From Methylovorus sp035565335 (GTDB lineage: Bacteria > Pseudomonadota > Gammaproteobacteria > Burkholderiales > Methylophilaceae), in the NCBI GenBank assembly GCA_035565335.1, contig DATMSO010000052.1:1-22135 (forward strand): a stretch of DNA of 22,135 nucleotides, given 5' to 3'. The position numbers and the translations under genes were made by a program. Positions 15,777 through 22,118 of the stretch are shown piece after piece. The notes beneath the pieces are model-generated. The model saw only the letters and a list, made by a program, of their open reading frames with translations, did not search any database and was not told the DNA's origin. The first letter of the stretch is position 1, and every line of letters begins with the position of its first letter.

Positions 15777-16217
15777 TTACCAGGCTTCATCATTTTCAGG
15801 AACAAACCTTTTGACTTCCGTTTCCAGGGTATCAATGGCCTTGTCAAAATCCATCGACTTGTCGAAAAAGTAATCGACTCCCAGGGTTTTGGCTTCCTGA
15901 CGGTAATGCGGATGGGCATGGTTGGTCAGTATCATGTATTTTGGGCGCGGGTAGGGGTAGTCTTCGCGCTGCGTCATGCGAATGACTTCGAAGCCATTGC
16001 CTTCGGCCAGCTCGATATCGACCAGTAAAAAGTCGAAAGGGCGGTCTCGCAAGATTTTAAAGGCATCTGACTGCGTCGCGGCTACGCCATCAAACACCAG
16101 GCCATCGCATGATGACAAAGTCTCCATAATGGTTTCGCGCAACAAAGCAGAATCTTCAATGAGCAAGACTCTCATATAGGGCTGCTGTGTAGAAAGTTGT
16201 GCATTGGTCACAGACAT
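15777..16217 (-). CDS. stand-alone response-regulator receiver protein
   Basis: A 146-residue protein made of a REC domain (about 15-138) with no output domain. Acidic residues E21 and D22, phosphoacceptor D67 (FLLVDIELAEGNG), T98 (MILTNH) and K120 (FFDKS) are all present, so it should be phosphorylatable. I chose the ATG at 16217. A GTG at 16262 and an ATG at 16175 are also in frame, and the latter still keeps the whole REC domain. It lies 133 bases downstream of the LuxR-type regulator on the same strand, so it may share its transcript or have its own promoter. It could act as a phosphate sink or partner-binding switch for the nearby kinase; that is inference. Confidence 0.85.
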   Translation of the reverse strand: MSVTNAQLSTQQPYMRVLLIEDSALLRETIMETLSSCDGLVFDGVAATQSDAFKILRDRPFDFLLVDIELAEGNGFEVIRMTQREDYPYPRPKYMILTNHAHPHYRQEAKTLGVDYFFDKSMDFDKAIDTLETEVKRFVPENDEAW

Positions 16218-16350
16218 TGTTAATCCATACTGCGGGAAGGAATGCTTTCCTCGGTTAAACACGTGGCATGATAATGAAATGTGCGCATGGCTCCTATCCG
16301 CGCTTGTCCTACAAACGCTGACATCTGGGTGTCATATGCGCATTCGCATT

Positions 16351-16983
16351 TCATGTGATCAAGCCGTTCTTGATAGCGTAGTACGTCAGATCCGCATTGG
16401 TTTTCAAGCTCATTTTCTCCAGAATGCGGGTGCGATACGTGCTCACGGTTTTCACGCTGATGCAGAGTTCATCTGCAATTTCTGTCGCGCTCAAACCACC
16501 TGCAAGTTTGAAAAACACCTGAAATTCGCGGTCTGACAAGGTTTCGTGCAATTGTTTTTCGGTCGGATGGCTAAGCTCATTAGTCATCAACTCTGCCAGT
16601 TCGGATGAGATATAACGCTTGCCATTGGCAATGGCCCGAATCGCAGAAATGATTTCCTCTGGCTCTGCATCTTTCGACAAATAACCCTTGCAGCCGTTAC
16701 GCATCAGATTCAGTGCATATTGTTCTTCTGCATAACCGCTCAGTATCAGCACCGGCAACTCGGCATTCACATGCTTGAGATCATGCAGGGTATCGACGCC
16801 GTTCTTGTCGGGCATGGAAATATCCATCACCACGACATCGTAGTTATTGCTGCGCACCAGCTTGATGGCTTCAACACCGGAGGCGGCTTCACCCGTCACC
16901 TCCAGGTCAGACTCCAGCTCAATCAGGTTACGCAAGCCTTGCCGGACTATGCTGTGATCGTCTACTAATAATATTTTTTTCAT
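16351..16983 (-). CDS. NarL/FixJ (LuxR-type) two-component response regulator
   Basis: A 210-residue transcription regulator with a REC domain (1-120) and a LuxR-type helix-turn-helix (about 145-205). Phosphorylation-site residues are D54 (VVVMDISMPDKNG), D8/D9 and K104 (YLSKDAEPEEI). The output domain reads LSDREFQVFFKLAGGLSATE, then ISVKTVSTYRTRILEKM, close to the consensus. It follows the ferritin-like gene by 36 bases and is likely the last or near-last gene of the minus-strand unit. The HisKA_3 kinase at 18370-19782 is of exactly the class that pairs with this regulator type, so the two are probably partners. Confidence 0.95.
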   Translation of the reverse strand: MKKILLVDDHSIVRQGLRNLIELESDLEVTGEAASGVEAIKLVRSNNYDVVVMDISMPDKNGVDTLHDLKHVNAELPVLILSGYAEEQYALNLMRNGCKGYLSKDAEPEEIISAIRAIANGKRYISSELAELMTNELSHPTEKQLHETLSDREFQVFFKLAGGLSATEIADELCISVKTVSTYRTRILEKMSLKTNADLTYYAIKNGLIT

Positions 16984-17019
16984 AATTTTTATGTCTGCTC
17001 TTAAGGGTAATCAATACGG

Positions 17020-17568
17020 TCAGGAGCGAGCCAGCCAGTCCGATAGTTCGTCGGCATGCTCTGCCAGAATGCTTTCGAGCAAGCGGCGTGTGGTAGGGTC
17101 TTTATCTCCAATATAATGGATGAGTTCGTGATAGGTGTCGATAGCGATGCGCTCAGCGACCAGGTTCTCCTTGATCATCTCGCGCAGATCGAGACACGGC
17201 ACATAATCGGCGTGGCTACGGCCTGCCAGCCCATCCGGCGAAAAGTCAGGTTCACCGCCCAGTTGCACGATACGCGCAGCAATCTGGTCGGCATGTTCTA
17301 GTTCTTCCTGTGCATGCACATGGAATTCCTTGGCGATGCCCTCGGAGTTCAAGCCTTTTGCCGTAAAGTAATGGCGCTTGTAGCGCAAGCTGCATACCAG
17401 CTCCGTAGCCAGCGCTGCGTTCAGGTGGCTGATCACGACTTCCCGGTTTGCTTCATAGCCTGGAGTGGCCGCGCCATTTTCTACGCTGAGTCGCGCATTT
17501 GTGCGGATGGTGTCCATATCCAGTTTGAATAACTGGTCAGCAGTAGCGGGGTTTCTTACTTCGTCCAT
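17020..17568 (-). CDS. ferritin-like (bacterioferritin/DPS-like) protein
   Basis: A 182-residue four-helix ferritin-like protein predicted to bind or store iron and limit oxidative damage. Helix A has LNAALATELVCSLRYKRHYF (Glu 56) and helix B has HAQEELEHADQIAARIVQLG (Glu 89, His 92); GGEPDFSPDGLAGRSHADYV is the typical B-C link; helix C has LVAERIAIDTYHELI (Glu 139). In helix D the usual E-x-x-H appears shortened: the reading is ESILAEHADEL, so the residue three before His 171 is Leu, not Glu. A ribosome site (AAGGA) precedes the ATG. It lies between DUF883 and the response regulator in one gene row. Confidence 0.88.
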   Translation of the reverse strand: MDEVRNPATADQLFKLDMDTIRTNARLSVENGAATPGYEANREVVISHLNAALATELVCSLRYKRHYFTAKGLNSEGIAKEFHVHAQEELEHADQIAARIVQLGGEPDFSPDGLAGRSHADYVPCLDLREMIKENLVAERIAIDTYHELIHYIGDKDPTTRRLLESILAEHADELSDWLARS

Positions 17569-17634
17569 GATCGATTTTCCTTATGGCAGGCTGGCAAATA
17601 GGGGCTGGCAAATTTAAGCTTTTAATCCAGGCGA

Positions 17635-18057
17635 TCACTCTTCGGAGTGCTGGCTACCCAACAGGTAGCCCAGCGCGGCACCGGTGCCGAACACCACCGA
17701 TAAGCTCAGCAGGGTGCGCTTGCGCACGATCTGCCTGGAGCGGGTTTCGCCGGTTTTAATGGCTTGCTCGACTTCCCCACGCAAGGTGCTGCTCCAGTCA
17801 CCGAGTTTGGTGGCGAGCTGATCCTTCAGCGTTTCCAGTTTTTCGCTGGGATCCTTGGATTCAAGCAGGGCTTTTATGTTTTCCAGCAATGCCAGGATTT
17901 CATCCTTGGAAGCACTGCTTTTGTCCTGCAATTTTTCTTTAAGATCTGCCGCCGCAACTTTTGCCTGTTCTGACATGTCGGTTACATTACTTTTGACGTC
18001 TTCTGCGGTGGTTTCGAGTTTTTCTTGGATGTCTTGCGGTTTGGATGAACTAAACAT
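17635..18057 (-). CDS. DUF883 (ElaB/YqjD-like) protein
   Basis: A 140-residue protein of the DUF883 family, relatives of Escherichia coli YqjD and ElaB, which are tail-anchored inner-membrane proteins that associate with ribosomes in stationary phase. Residues 1-110 are amphipathic and helical, rich in Lys, Glu and Ala (VTDMSEQAKVAAADLKEKL). The C-terminal membrane helix is at about 117-133 (LLSLSVVFGTGAALGYLLG), preceded by the basic patch RSRQIVRKR. The N-terminus is longer than in the E. coli proteins. It is 40 bases downstream of the DUF1328 gene. Confidence 0.9.
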   Translation of the reverse strand: MFSSSKPQDIQEKLETTAEDVKSNVTDMSEQAKVAAADLKEKLQDKSSASKDEILALLENIKALLESKDPSEKLETLKDQLATKLGDWSSTLRGEVEQAIKTGETRSRQIVRKRTLLSLSVVFGTGAALGYLLGSQHSEE

Positions 18058-18097
18058 AATCTTGACTTTCTTTTAAAAAATTAATCGAAATATTTGA

Positions 18098-18259
18098 TTA
18101 CTTTGAGAAAAATCCCGTTAATAATGAGATCACAAAGATCACCAGGAAGATATAAAAGAGGATTTTTGCAATTTCGGCCGCGCCAGCAGCGATTCCACTG
18201 AAGCCGAAAAGAGCGGCAATCAAGGCGATGACCAAAAACACGATAGAATAGTTGAGCAT
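18098..18259 (-). CDS. DUF1328 family small membrane protein
   Basis: A 53-residue protein with two membrane helices. It begins MLNYSIVFLVIALIAALFGF and continues SGIAAGAAEIAKILFYIFL, the clear signature of DUF1328 (YtjA-like) proteins; the end is LLTGFFSK. AAGGA lies 7 bases before the ATG. It is the first gene of the minus-strand stress unit, directly opposite the histidine kinase. The function is unknown; relatives are often induced by envelope or osmotic stress. Confidence 0.92.
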   Translation of the reverse strand: MLNYSIVFLVIALIAALFGFSGIAAGAAEIAKILFYIFLVIFVISLLTGFFSK

Positions 18260-18307
18260 TGCGTTTTCCTTGCTTGGCTAAATAGTGCCTCCAGCTTAAT
18301 GGCTTGG

Positions 18308-18341
18308 GCGTTTCCCCATGAGAGGGGATACTCTGAAACGC
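18308..18341. promoter_or_regulatory. dyad between the DUF1328 and kinase genes
   Basis: GCGTTTC (18308-18314) is the reverse complement of GAAACGC (18335-18341). An inner CCCC (18314-18317) and GGGG (18324-18327) can also pair. The dyad lies centrally in the 110-base divergent intergenic region, 28 bases before the kinase ATG, where an operator for both directions is expected. It may bind the LuxR-type regulator or be an RNA hairpin in the kinase leader. Confidence 0.45.
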
Positions 18342-18369
18342 TTGTAAGAGAGCGCTGACAAATTCGAAT

Positions 18370-19782
18370 ATGACCTTAATGAAAAAAATCTGGACCCAGA
18401 CGGAACGTGTGATTGAAAAGCTGGGTGGCCGCGTGGTGGCTACCCTGATCGCCGCCATGACACTGACCTTGCTGGCCGTGGTGATTGCCGATGGCTGGAT
18501 CGTCTCGATCAGCCGCTTGGCGGAGGATATCTTTGTCATCCGCAACAATATTTCCACCTTGTCGGATTTGCGCTACCGCGCCACCGAAGCCGAAAGCGCC
18601 CAGCGCGGCTATCTGCTGACCAAAAAGGAAAGCTACGCCACGACCTTTAACGAAGCGGTGACAGCTGCGCGGCTCGATATACGCAGGCTACGCGGGCTGG
18701 TGACGGAAGACAGCCGTCGCATGCCCGTCAATAATGAAAAAGACTGGCTGATGACGGTGAGCGGCACGCTTGAAGCAAAAGCGGCAGAAATGAAGCTGAC
18801 CATGGCACTGGCGAATGCCAATCGCACAAAGGAAGCCAATAGCGTTGTGGACCTCGACCAGGGTGCGCAGGATATGCTCAAGCTGAATGGCTATATCACC
18901 ACGCTGCTAAACCAGCAGAATGATGCGCTTAACAAGCTGGTGGTCAAGCGTCGCAGCAGTGTGCTCTATACCCGTATCGCGATTGTCGGTACGTCGCTGG
19001 TCTTGCTGGTGTTGGTGATACTGGTGATCCGGCAGTTACTAAGTGAAATGTCCATGCGCGACAAGTTGCGCCAGCGCCTGGAAGAGGAAGTCCATACCTA
19101 TGAAAGCCAGCTGAATTCGCGTACCCAGTTGCTGCGGACCCTTGCCCTGGGCTATCAGTCGGACGTGGAACGCGAGCGCGAGAAACTCGCCCGTGAGTTG
19201 CACGATGAGCTGGGCTCGATTCTGACCGCGACCAAGATGGATATTTCCTGGGTGACGCGCAAAACCCGCGATACATTCCCGGATGTGGCAGACAAGCTCG
19301 CCAAAACCATGCGTTACATTGATCAGGGCATTCAGTTCAAGCGCCAGGTGGTGCAGGATCTGCATCCCTCCATGCTGGCAACATTTGGTTTCTGGGCAGC
19401 GTTGCGCTCGCTGATTTCAGATATGGCCGAGCGCAACCAATGGGAGCTCAATCTGGTATTGCCGGATGATAGTGTGAAGTTTGGCGATACCATAGGCCTG
19501 ATTGTCTACCGCGTGGTGCAGGAAACCCTGAATAACGCCAGCAAATACGCCAAGGCGACCAAAGTCTCCATCCACTTGATGGCGGAGTTGTCCTTCGTCA
19601 AGCTGGAAATCGAAGACAATGGCGTCGGTGCGGATCTTAGCGTCAGTGGCGGCACCACTCATGGCTTATCCGGCATGCGTCACCGCGTGATGGCGATTGG
19701 TGGCAATCTGGAAATCCAATCTTCCCCCGGTCATGGCATGCTAACCCGGGCTTTGGTCCCTCTGGATATCAATCAGACCTGA
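18370..19782 (+). CDS. CHASE3-domain sensor histidine kinase (HisKA_3 class)
   Basis: A 470-residue inner-membrane kinase. TM1 is at about 22-44; the CHASE3 sensor covers about 50-190 (RYRATEAESAQRGYLLTKKE is the typical opening); TM2 is at about 200-220; then coiled coil about 228-275; HisKA_3 with phospho-acceptor His 278 (KLARELHDELGSILTATKMD); HATPase about 370-466 with the N box (VVQETLNNASKYAKA, Asn 388/389), G1 box (DNGVG, 416-420) and HGLSGMRHRV. This class normally signals to NarL/FixJ regulators, which fits the gene at 16351-16983. The next Met (18379) is an equally possible start. A terminator-like hairpin follows. Confidence 0.95.
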   Translation: MTLMKKIWTQTERVIEKLGGRVVATLIAAMTLTLLAVVIADGWIVSISRLAEDIFVIRNNISTLSDLRYRATEAESAQRGYLLTKKESYATTFNEAVTAARLDIRRLRGLVTEDSRRMPVNNEKDWLMTVSGTLEAKAAEMKLTMALANANRTKEANSVVDLDQGAQDMLKLNGYITTLLNQQNDALNKLVVKRRSSVLYTRIAIVGTSLVLLVLVILVIRQLLSEMSMRDKLRQRLEEEVHTYESQLNSRTQLLRTLALGYQSDVEREREKLARELHDELGSILTATKMDISWVTRKTRDTFPDVADKLAKTMRYIDQGIQFKRQVVQDLHPSMLATFGFWAALRSLISDMAERNQWELNLVLPDDSVKFGDTIGLIVYRVVQETLNNASKYAKATKVSIHLMAELSFVKLEIEDNGVGADLSVSGGTTHGLSGMRHRVMAIGGNLEIQSSPGHGMLTRALVPLDINQT

Positions 19783-19813
19783 TCAGCCTGTCCATTTGCC
19801 TCGAATCGCGCAC

Positions 19814-19834
19814 AGGCCCGCCAATCGGGCCTTT
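19814..19834 (+). terminator. hairpin terminator after the histidine kinase
   Basis: AGGCCCG (19814-19820) pairs with CGGGCCT (19826-19832) around CCAAT, followed by a short T-run (TTT). It lies 32 bases after the kinase stop codon and probably separates the kinase from the EF-hand/BON gene. Confidence 0.7.
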
Positions 19835-19874
19835 CCAGCTGTAGTCTTCATCTGACATCAATTACAGAATAGCG

Positions 19875-19968
19875 CTGACTGTTTGTCAGGTCGCGCATCC
19901 CGTAGCATGCCTCCAATGCCAGTAGAGCTCCTGCTGGCAAATTGTCTCCGGCTCGTTTCGATGCCGGA
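19875..19968 (+). other. leader with three tandem hairpins
   Basis: Three stem-loops stand in a row upstream of the EF-hand/BON gene: CTGAC-TGTTT-GTCAG (19875-19889); GCCAGTAG-AGCTC-CTGCTGGC (19918-19938, one G-U pair); TCCGGC (19947-19952) with GCCGGA (19963-19968). The last ends 7 bases before the ribosome site. They could form a structured 5' UTR with a regulatory role; no known riboswitch class is recognised. Confidence 0.45.
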
Positions 19969-19986
19969 CAAGAACAAGGAGAAATC

Positions 19987-20502
19987 ATGAAAAAAATCCG
20001 CACATCCCATATCGCAACACTGGCGCTGATCGCTGGTGTAGGTTTTGGTAGTACCGCTGCATTTGCCTTTGGCACCGCAGACACCATAGACCAGACCCCT
20101 CTGGCCACCGAATTTCGCAACCTGGATACCAACAGCAATGACCTGCTGACACCGGCAGAAGCCTCCAAGGACAAGCTGTTCACCAAAAAACACTTCAAGG
20201 CAGCCGATGTGGATGGCGATGGAACGCTGGATCAAAAGGAATACTCTGAATACAAGTCGAAAGACCAGCAGAAGAATGCCAAGCGCGTTATCAACGACAG
20301 CGTGATCACCAGCAAGATCAAAGCCAACATCCTGAAGGATGAAGGTTTCAAGGGTCTGGAAATTTCCGTGGAAACACACAATGGCGTTGTGCAATTAAGT
20401 GGTTTTGTTGAAAATAAAGCTCAGATTGAGCGCGCCAAGGAAATTGCTGCCGGTACCGAAGGTGTTAAATCCGTACACAACAGTCTGATTGTAAAGGGCT
20501 AA
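19987..20502 (+). CDS. periplasmic EF-hand/BON fusion protein
   Basis: A 171-residue exported protein. The ATG at 19987 follows a good ribosome site (AAGGAG, 5 bases away). A signal peptide ends near AAFA (residue 27). Two EF-hand loops follow: DTNSNDLLTPAE (47-58) and DVDGDGTLDQKE (74-85); both keep acidic or Asn ligands at positions 1, 3 and 5 and Glu at 12, so calcium binding is likely. A BON domain covers about 100-170 (LEISVETHNGVVQLSGFV, then GTEGVKSVHNSLIV). BON domains bind phospholipid or envelope partners. The arrangement suggests a calcium-responsive envelope protein. It starts a tight plus-strand unit: the next start codon is 3 bases after its stop. Confidence 0.92.
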   Translation: MKKIRTSHIATLALIAGVGFGSTAAFAFGTADTIDQTPLATEFRNLDTNSNDLLTPAEASKDKLFTKKHFKAADVDGDGTLDQKEYSEYKSKDQQKNAKRVINDSVITSKIKANILKDEGFKGLEISVETHNGVVQLSGFVENKAQIERAKEIAAGTEGVKSVHNSLIVKG

Positions 20503-20505
20503 ATC

Positions 20506-20739
20506 ATGAACCTCTCTAGCATGCTGGGCGATATGATGACGACATTACGCGTAAAAACCAGCCTGCTGCGAGAGGCGGGTTTGCTCGGCCTCACCATAGG
20601 CGTGGCAACACGCCATGGTGTGGTGTACCTGAGCGGCAAGATTGCTTCCTATGGTGATATTGCCGAGGCGATGGCAATCGCGCGTGGCGTGGCGGGCGTG
20701 CGCTCGGTACAAAACGGCTGCCAACTCCGTCATGCGTGA
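20506..20739 (+). CDS. small single-BON-domain protein
   Basis: A 77-residue protein that is almost all one BON domain: TLRVKTSLLREAGLLGLTIG, then RHGVVYLSGKI and ARGVAGVRSVQNG, ending with the family's beta strand. No signal peptide is evident, so it is probably cytoplasmic unless exported with a partner. A ribosome site (AAAGGG) lies inside the end of the preceding EF-hand/BON gene, so the two are co-translated. It resembles the BON part of the upstream protein and may have come from it by duplication. Confidence 0.87.
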   Translation: MNLSSMLGDMMTTLRVKTSLLREAGLLGLTIGVATRHGVVYLSGKIASYGDIAEAMAIARGVAGVRSVQNGCQLRHA

Positions 20740-20757
20740 CGCGCATTGCCATGCATC

Positions 20758-21009
20758 ATGAATAGCATACGATTCGACATGAAACAGGTGAGAAAACACG
20801 AGCGGCTCATCAACATGGCCGCCCTCAGTGTCATCATTTTTGCCTTCAGTTCCAGCATCATCATGGTGGGATGGTTTATCAAACAACCTCACCTGAATGC
20901 GGAAGCTGCTTCCCCTGAAACACATCATGCCGTCGAGCTGCCTACCGAGCATACACCTCAGGAATCACCGGCAGAGTTGCCACCCAGCACGGGTGTCATC
21001 CTCATCTGA
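20758..21009 (+). CDS. small one-TM protein (copy 1 of duplicated module)
   Basis: An 83-residue protein with one membrane helix (about 18-40) after a basic N-terminus (MKQVRKHERL) and a hydrophilic Pro/Glu/His-rich tail (41-83), probably periplasmic. I do not recognise a named family. It aligns without gaps to the last gene of the window (21840-22118): L-(I/V)-N-x-A-A-x-S-x-I-x-F-A, then I-K-Q exactly 22 residues after the Asn in both. The start is uncertain: ATG at 20758, ATG at 20779 and TTG at 20746 are all in frame, none with a strong ribosome site. It begins 18 bases after the small BON gene, so it is likely in the same transcript. Confidence 0.7.
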   Translation: MNSIRFDMKQVRKHERLINMAALSVIIFAFSSSIIMVGWFIKQPHLNAEAASPETHHAVELPTEHTPQESPAELPPSTGVILI

Positions 21010-21010
21010 T

Positions 21011-21042
21011 AGACCATGGTCTGCAGGCATGAATGCTTGCAG
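21011..21042 (+). other. palindrome and hairpin after one-TM gene copy 1
   Basis: AGACCATGGTCT (21011-21022) is a perfect 12-bp palindrome starting just after the stop codon. It runs into CTGCAGGCA-TGAA-TGCTTGCAG (21021-21042), a 9-bp stem with one G-U pair. This may end transcription of the first BON module, although no T-run follows directly. Confidence 0.45.
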
Positions 21043-21241
21043 ATGCCATACTGCTTCGTTGTTCTTCCTCACCTTTTATTTCCCTTAAACCATCCAGATT
21101 GCGCCTGTTAACGCAGCTGAACTCCGCTTGTGAGTTTCTCCCATATGCGCGTCGGAACTGACTGACACGACAATCAGCATGCTGCCGACTGCTGCTTGCA
21201 TAAGCCTTGATTATCATGCCCTTACTTCGTTAACCCTCTGC

Positions 21242-21272
21242 GAAGGCCGTCCCGGCAAGACCGGCGTCCTTC
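21242..21272 (+). other. extended hairpin in the second BON gene leader
   Basis: GAAGG (21242-21246) pairs with CCTTC (21268-21272), then CG with CG, then CCGG (21252-21255) with CCGG (21261-21264) around the loop CAAGA. The stem has one mismatch and a two-base bulge. It stands 30 bases before the start codon, between any promoter and the ribosome site. The rest of the 292-base gap shows no gene. Confidence 0.45.
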
Positions 21273-21301
21273 CTCAAGTTTGAACAGAAAGAGAGCTCAT
21301 C

Positions 21302-21643
21302 ATGGATGACTTGTCCGCCGAATTCACGATGTCAGATTACATTGCTGATAGCTTTACCCTCTCTCCTCCAGCCCGCATGCCGGACAACATTGCCAAAGCC
21401 CGTGAGCTGGAGCCTCCTGTCGTATTGACGCAGGATGAGCAGATTCGCAACACGGTCTTGCAACGCTTGTCTGCCGATCCGTATTTCAAGGGGTTTGATA
21501 TTGAGGTGGAATCCAAGCGCTGCATCGTCGTATTGAAAGGCCAGCTCGGCAGCTACGACCAGATCGCCTGCGCTTATCGCCATGCGGTGACCGTGGAGGG
21601 CGTCAAGGCCGTATACAACGGGCTGGTCTGCAATTACCACTAA
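21302..21643 (+). CDS. BON-domain protein (second module)
   Basis: A 113-residue protein with a BON domain at about 44-110 (LTQDEQIRNTVLQRLSADPY, then RCIVVLKGQLGSYDQ and VEGVKAVYNGLV). The N-terminal 40 residues are low-complexity and acidic (SAEFTMSDYIADSFTLSPPA) with no evident signal peptide. A ribosome site (AAGAGAG) lies about 8 bases before the ATG. It carries FKGFDIEVES, similar to FKGLEISVET in the EF-hand/BON protein. A one-TM gene follows, repeating the layout of 20506-21009, although the gap here is 196 bases rather than 18. Confidence 0.88.
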   Translation: MDDLSAEFTMSDYIADSFTLSPPARMPDNIAKARELEPPVVLTQDEQIRNTVLQRLSADPYFKGFDIEVESKRCIVVLKGQLGSYDQIACAYRHAVTVEGVKAVYNGLVCNYH

Positions 21644-21648
21644 CAACC

Positions 21649-21684
21649 ATTAGTAGAGTGTTGTAGGTGTTTTCCTACGCTAAT
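21649..21684 (+). other. stem-loop downstream of the second BON gene
   Basis: GTAGG (21663-21667) pairs with CCTAC (21674-21678) around TGTTTT, and the outer arms ATTAG (21649-21653) and CTAAT (21680-21684) can also pair. It begins 6 bases after the BON stop codon. It could end or attenuate transcription before the last gene; the rest of the 196-base gap shows nothing clear. Confidence 0.35.
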
Positions 21685-21839
21685 TCAGGAACTCGGCGGA
21701 CGGACAGCAAGGGAACCAACTCCTACAATGCCATTACTGGTTTATCACTTGCACGGGCCAACAATCGCAACTTAACAATGGTTACTAAAGCGAGAGCCCG
21801 GCAAGCCATATTCACCACATGATTTCAGGGAGACGCATC

Positions 21840-22118
21840 ATGAGCCAACATCAGAATTTTTATCAGGGCCAATACCACTGGCTAGTGAACCTTGCCGCAT
21901 CCAGTCTGATTCTTTTTGCCGTCGTGGGCAGCGTGTCCTTGTTTGCTCCCGAGATCAAGCAATCTGCCATCACACCGCATACCCAGGCCAATACCATCAG
22001 ACAGGATGACTTTGATCGCAGCTACCTGCATCAAGCGAGCCCGGACAAGGAAATTCTCAACCTCAAGCCCAAGGCTGAAAACAATGCGTTTACGCGCGTG
22101 AGAAAAGTCACTGCCTGA
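21840..22118 (+). CDS. small one-TM protein (copy 2 of duplicated module)
   Basis: A 92-residue protein with one membrane helix (about 14-36) and a hydrophilic tail that ends basic (RVRKVTA). It is the apparent paralog of the protein at 20758-21009; the shared core is LVNLAASSLILFA here against LINMAALSVIIFA there, with IKQ at the same distance. A ribosome site (AGGGAG) stands about 7 bases before the ATG at 21840, which I prefer over the in-frame ATG at 21819. No named family is recognised. Its placement after a BON gene suggests joint function. Confidence 0.8.
   Translation: MSQHQNFYQGQYHWLVNLAASSLILFAVVGSVSLFAPEIKQSAITPHTQANTIRQDDFDRSYLHQASPDKEILNLKPKAENNAFTRVRKVTA

Noticed and set aside
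16319..16334. TGACA-TCTGGG-TGTCA hairpin between the response regulator and receiver genes
   Set aside because: Only five base pairs and no T-run, so it is too weak to call a terminator or operator.
18081..18557. 158-codon open frame on the minus strand
   Set aside because: It overlaps the kinase start and is in a different frame from the clear DUF1328 gene at 18098-18259.
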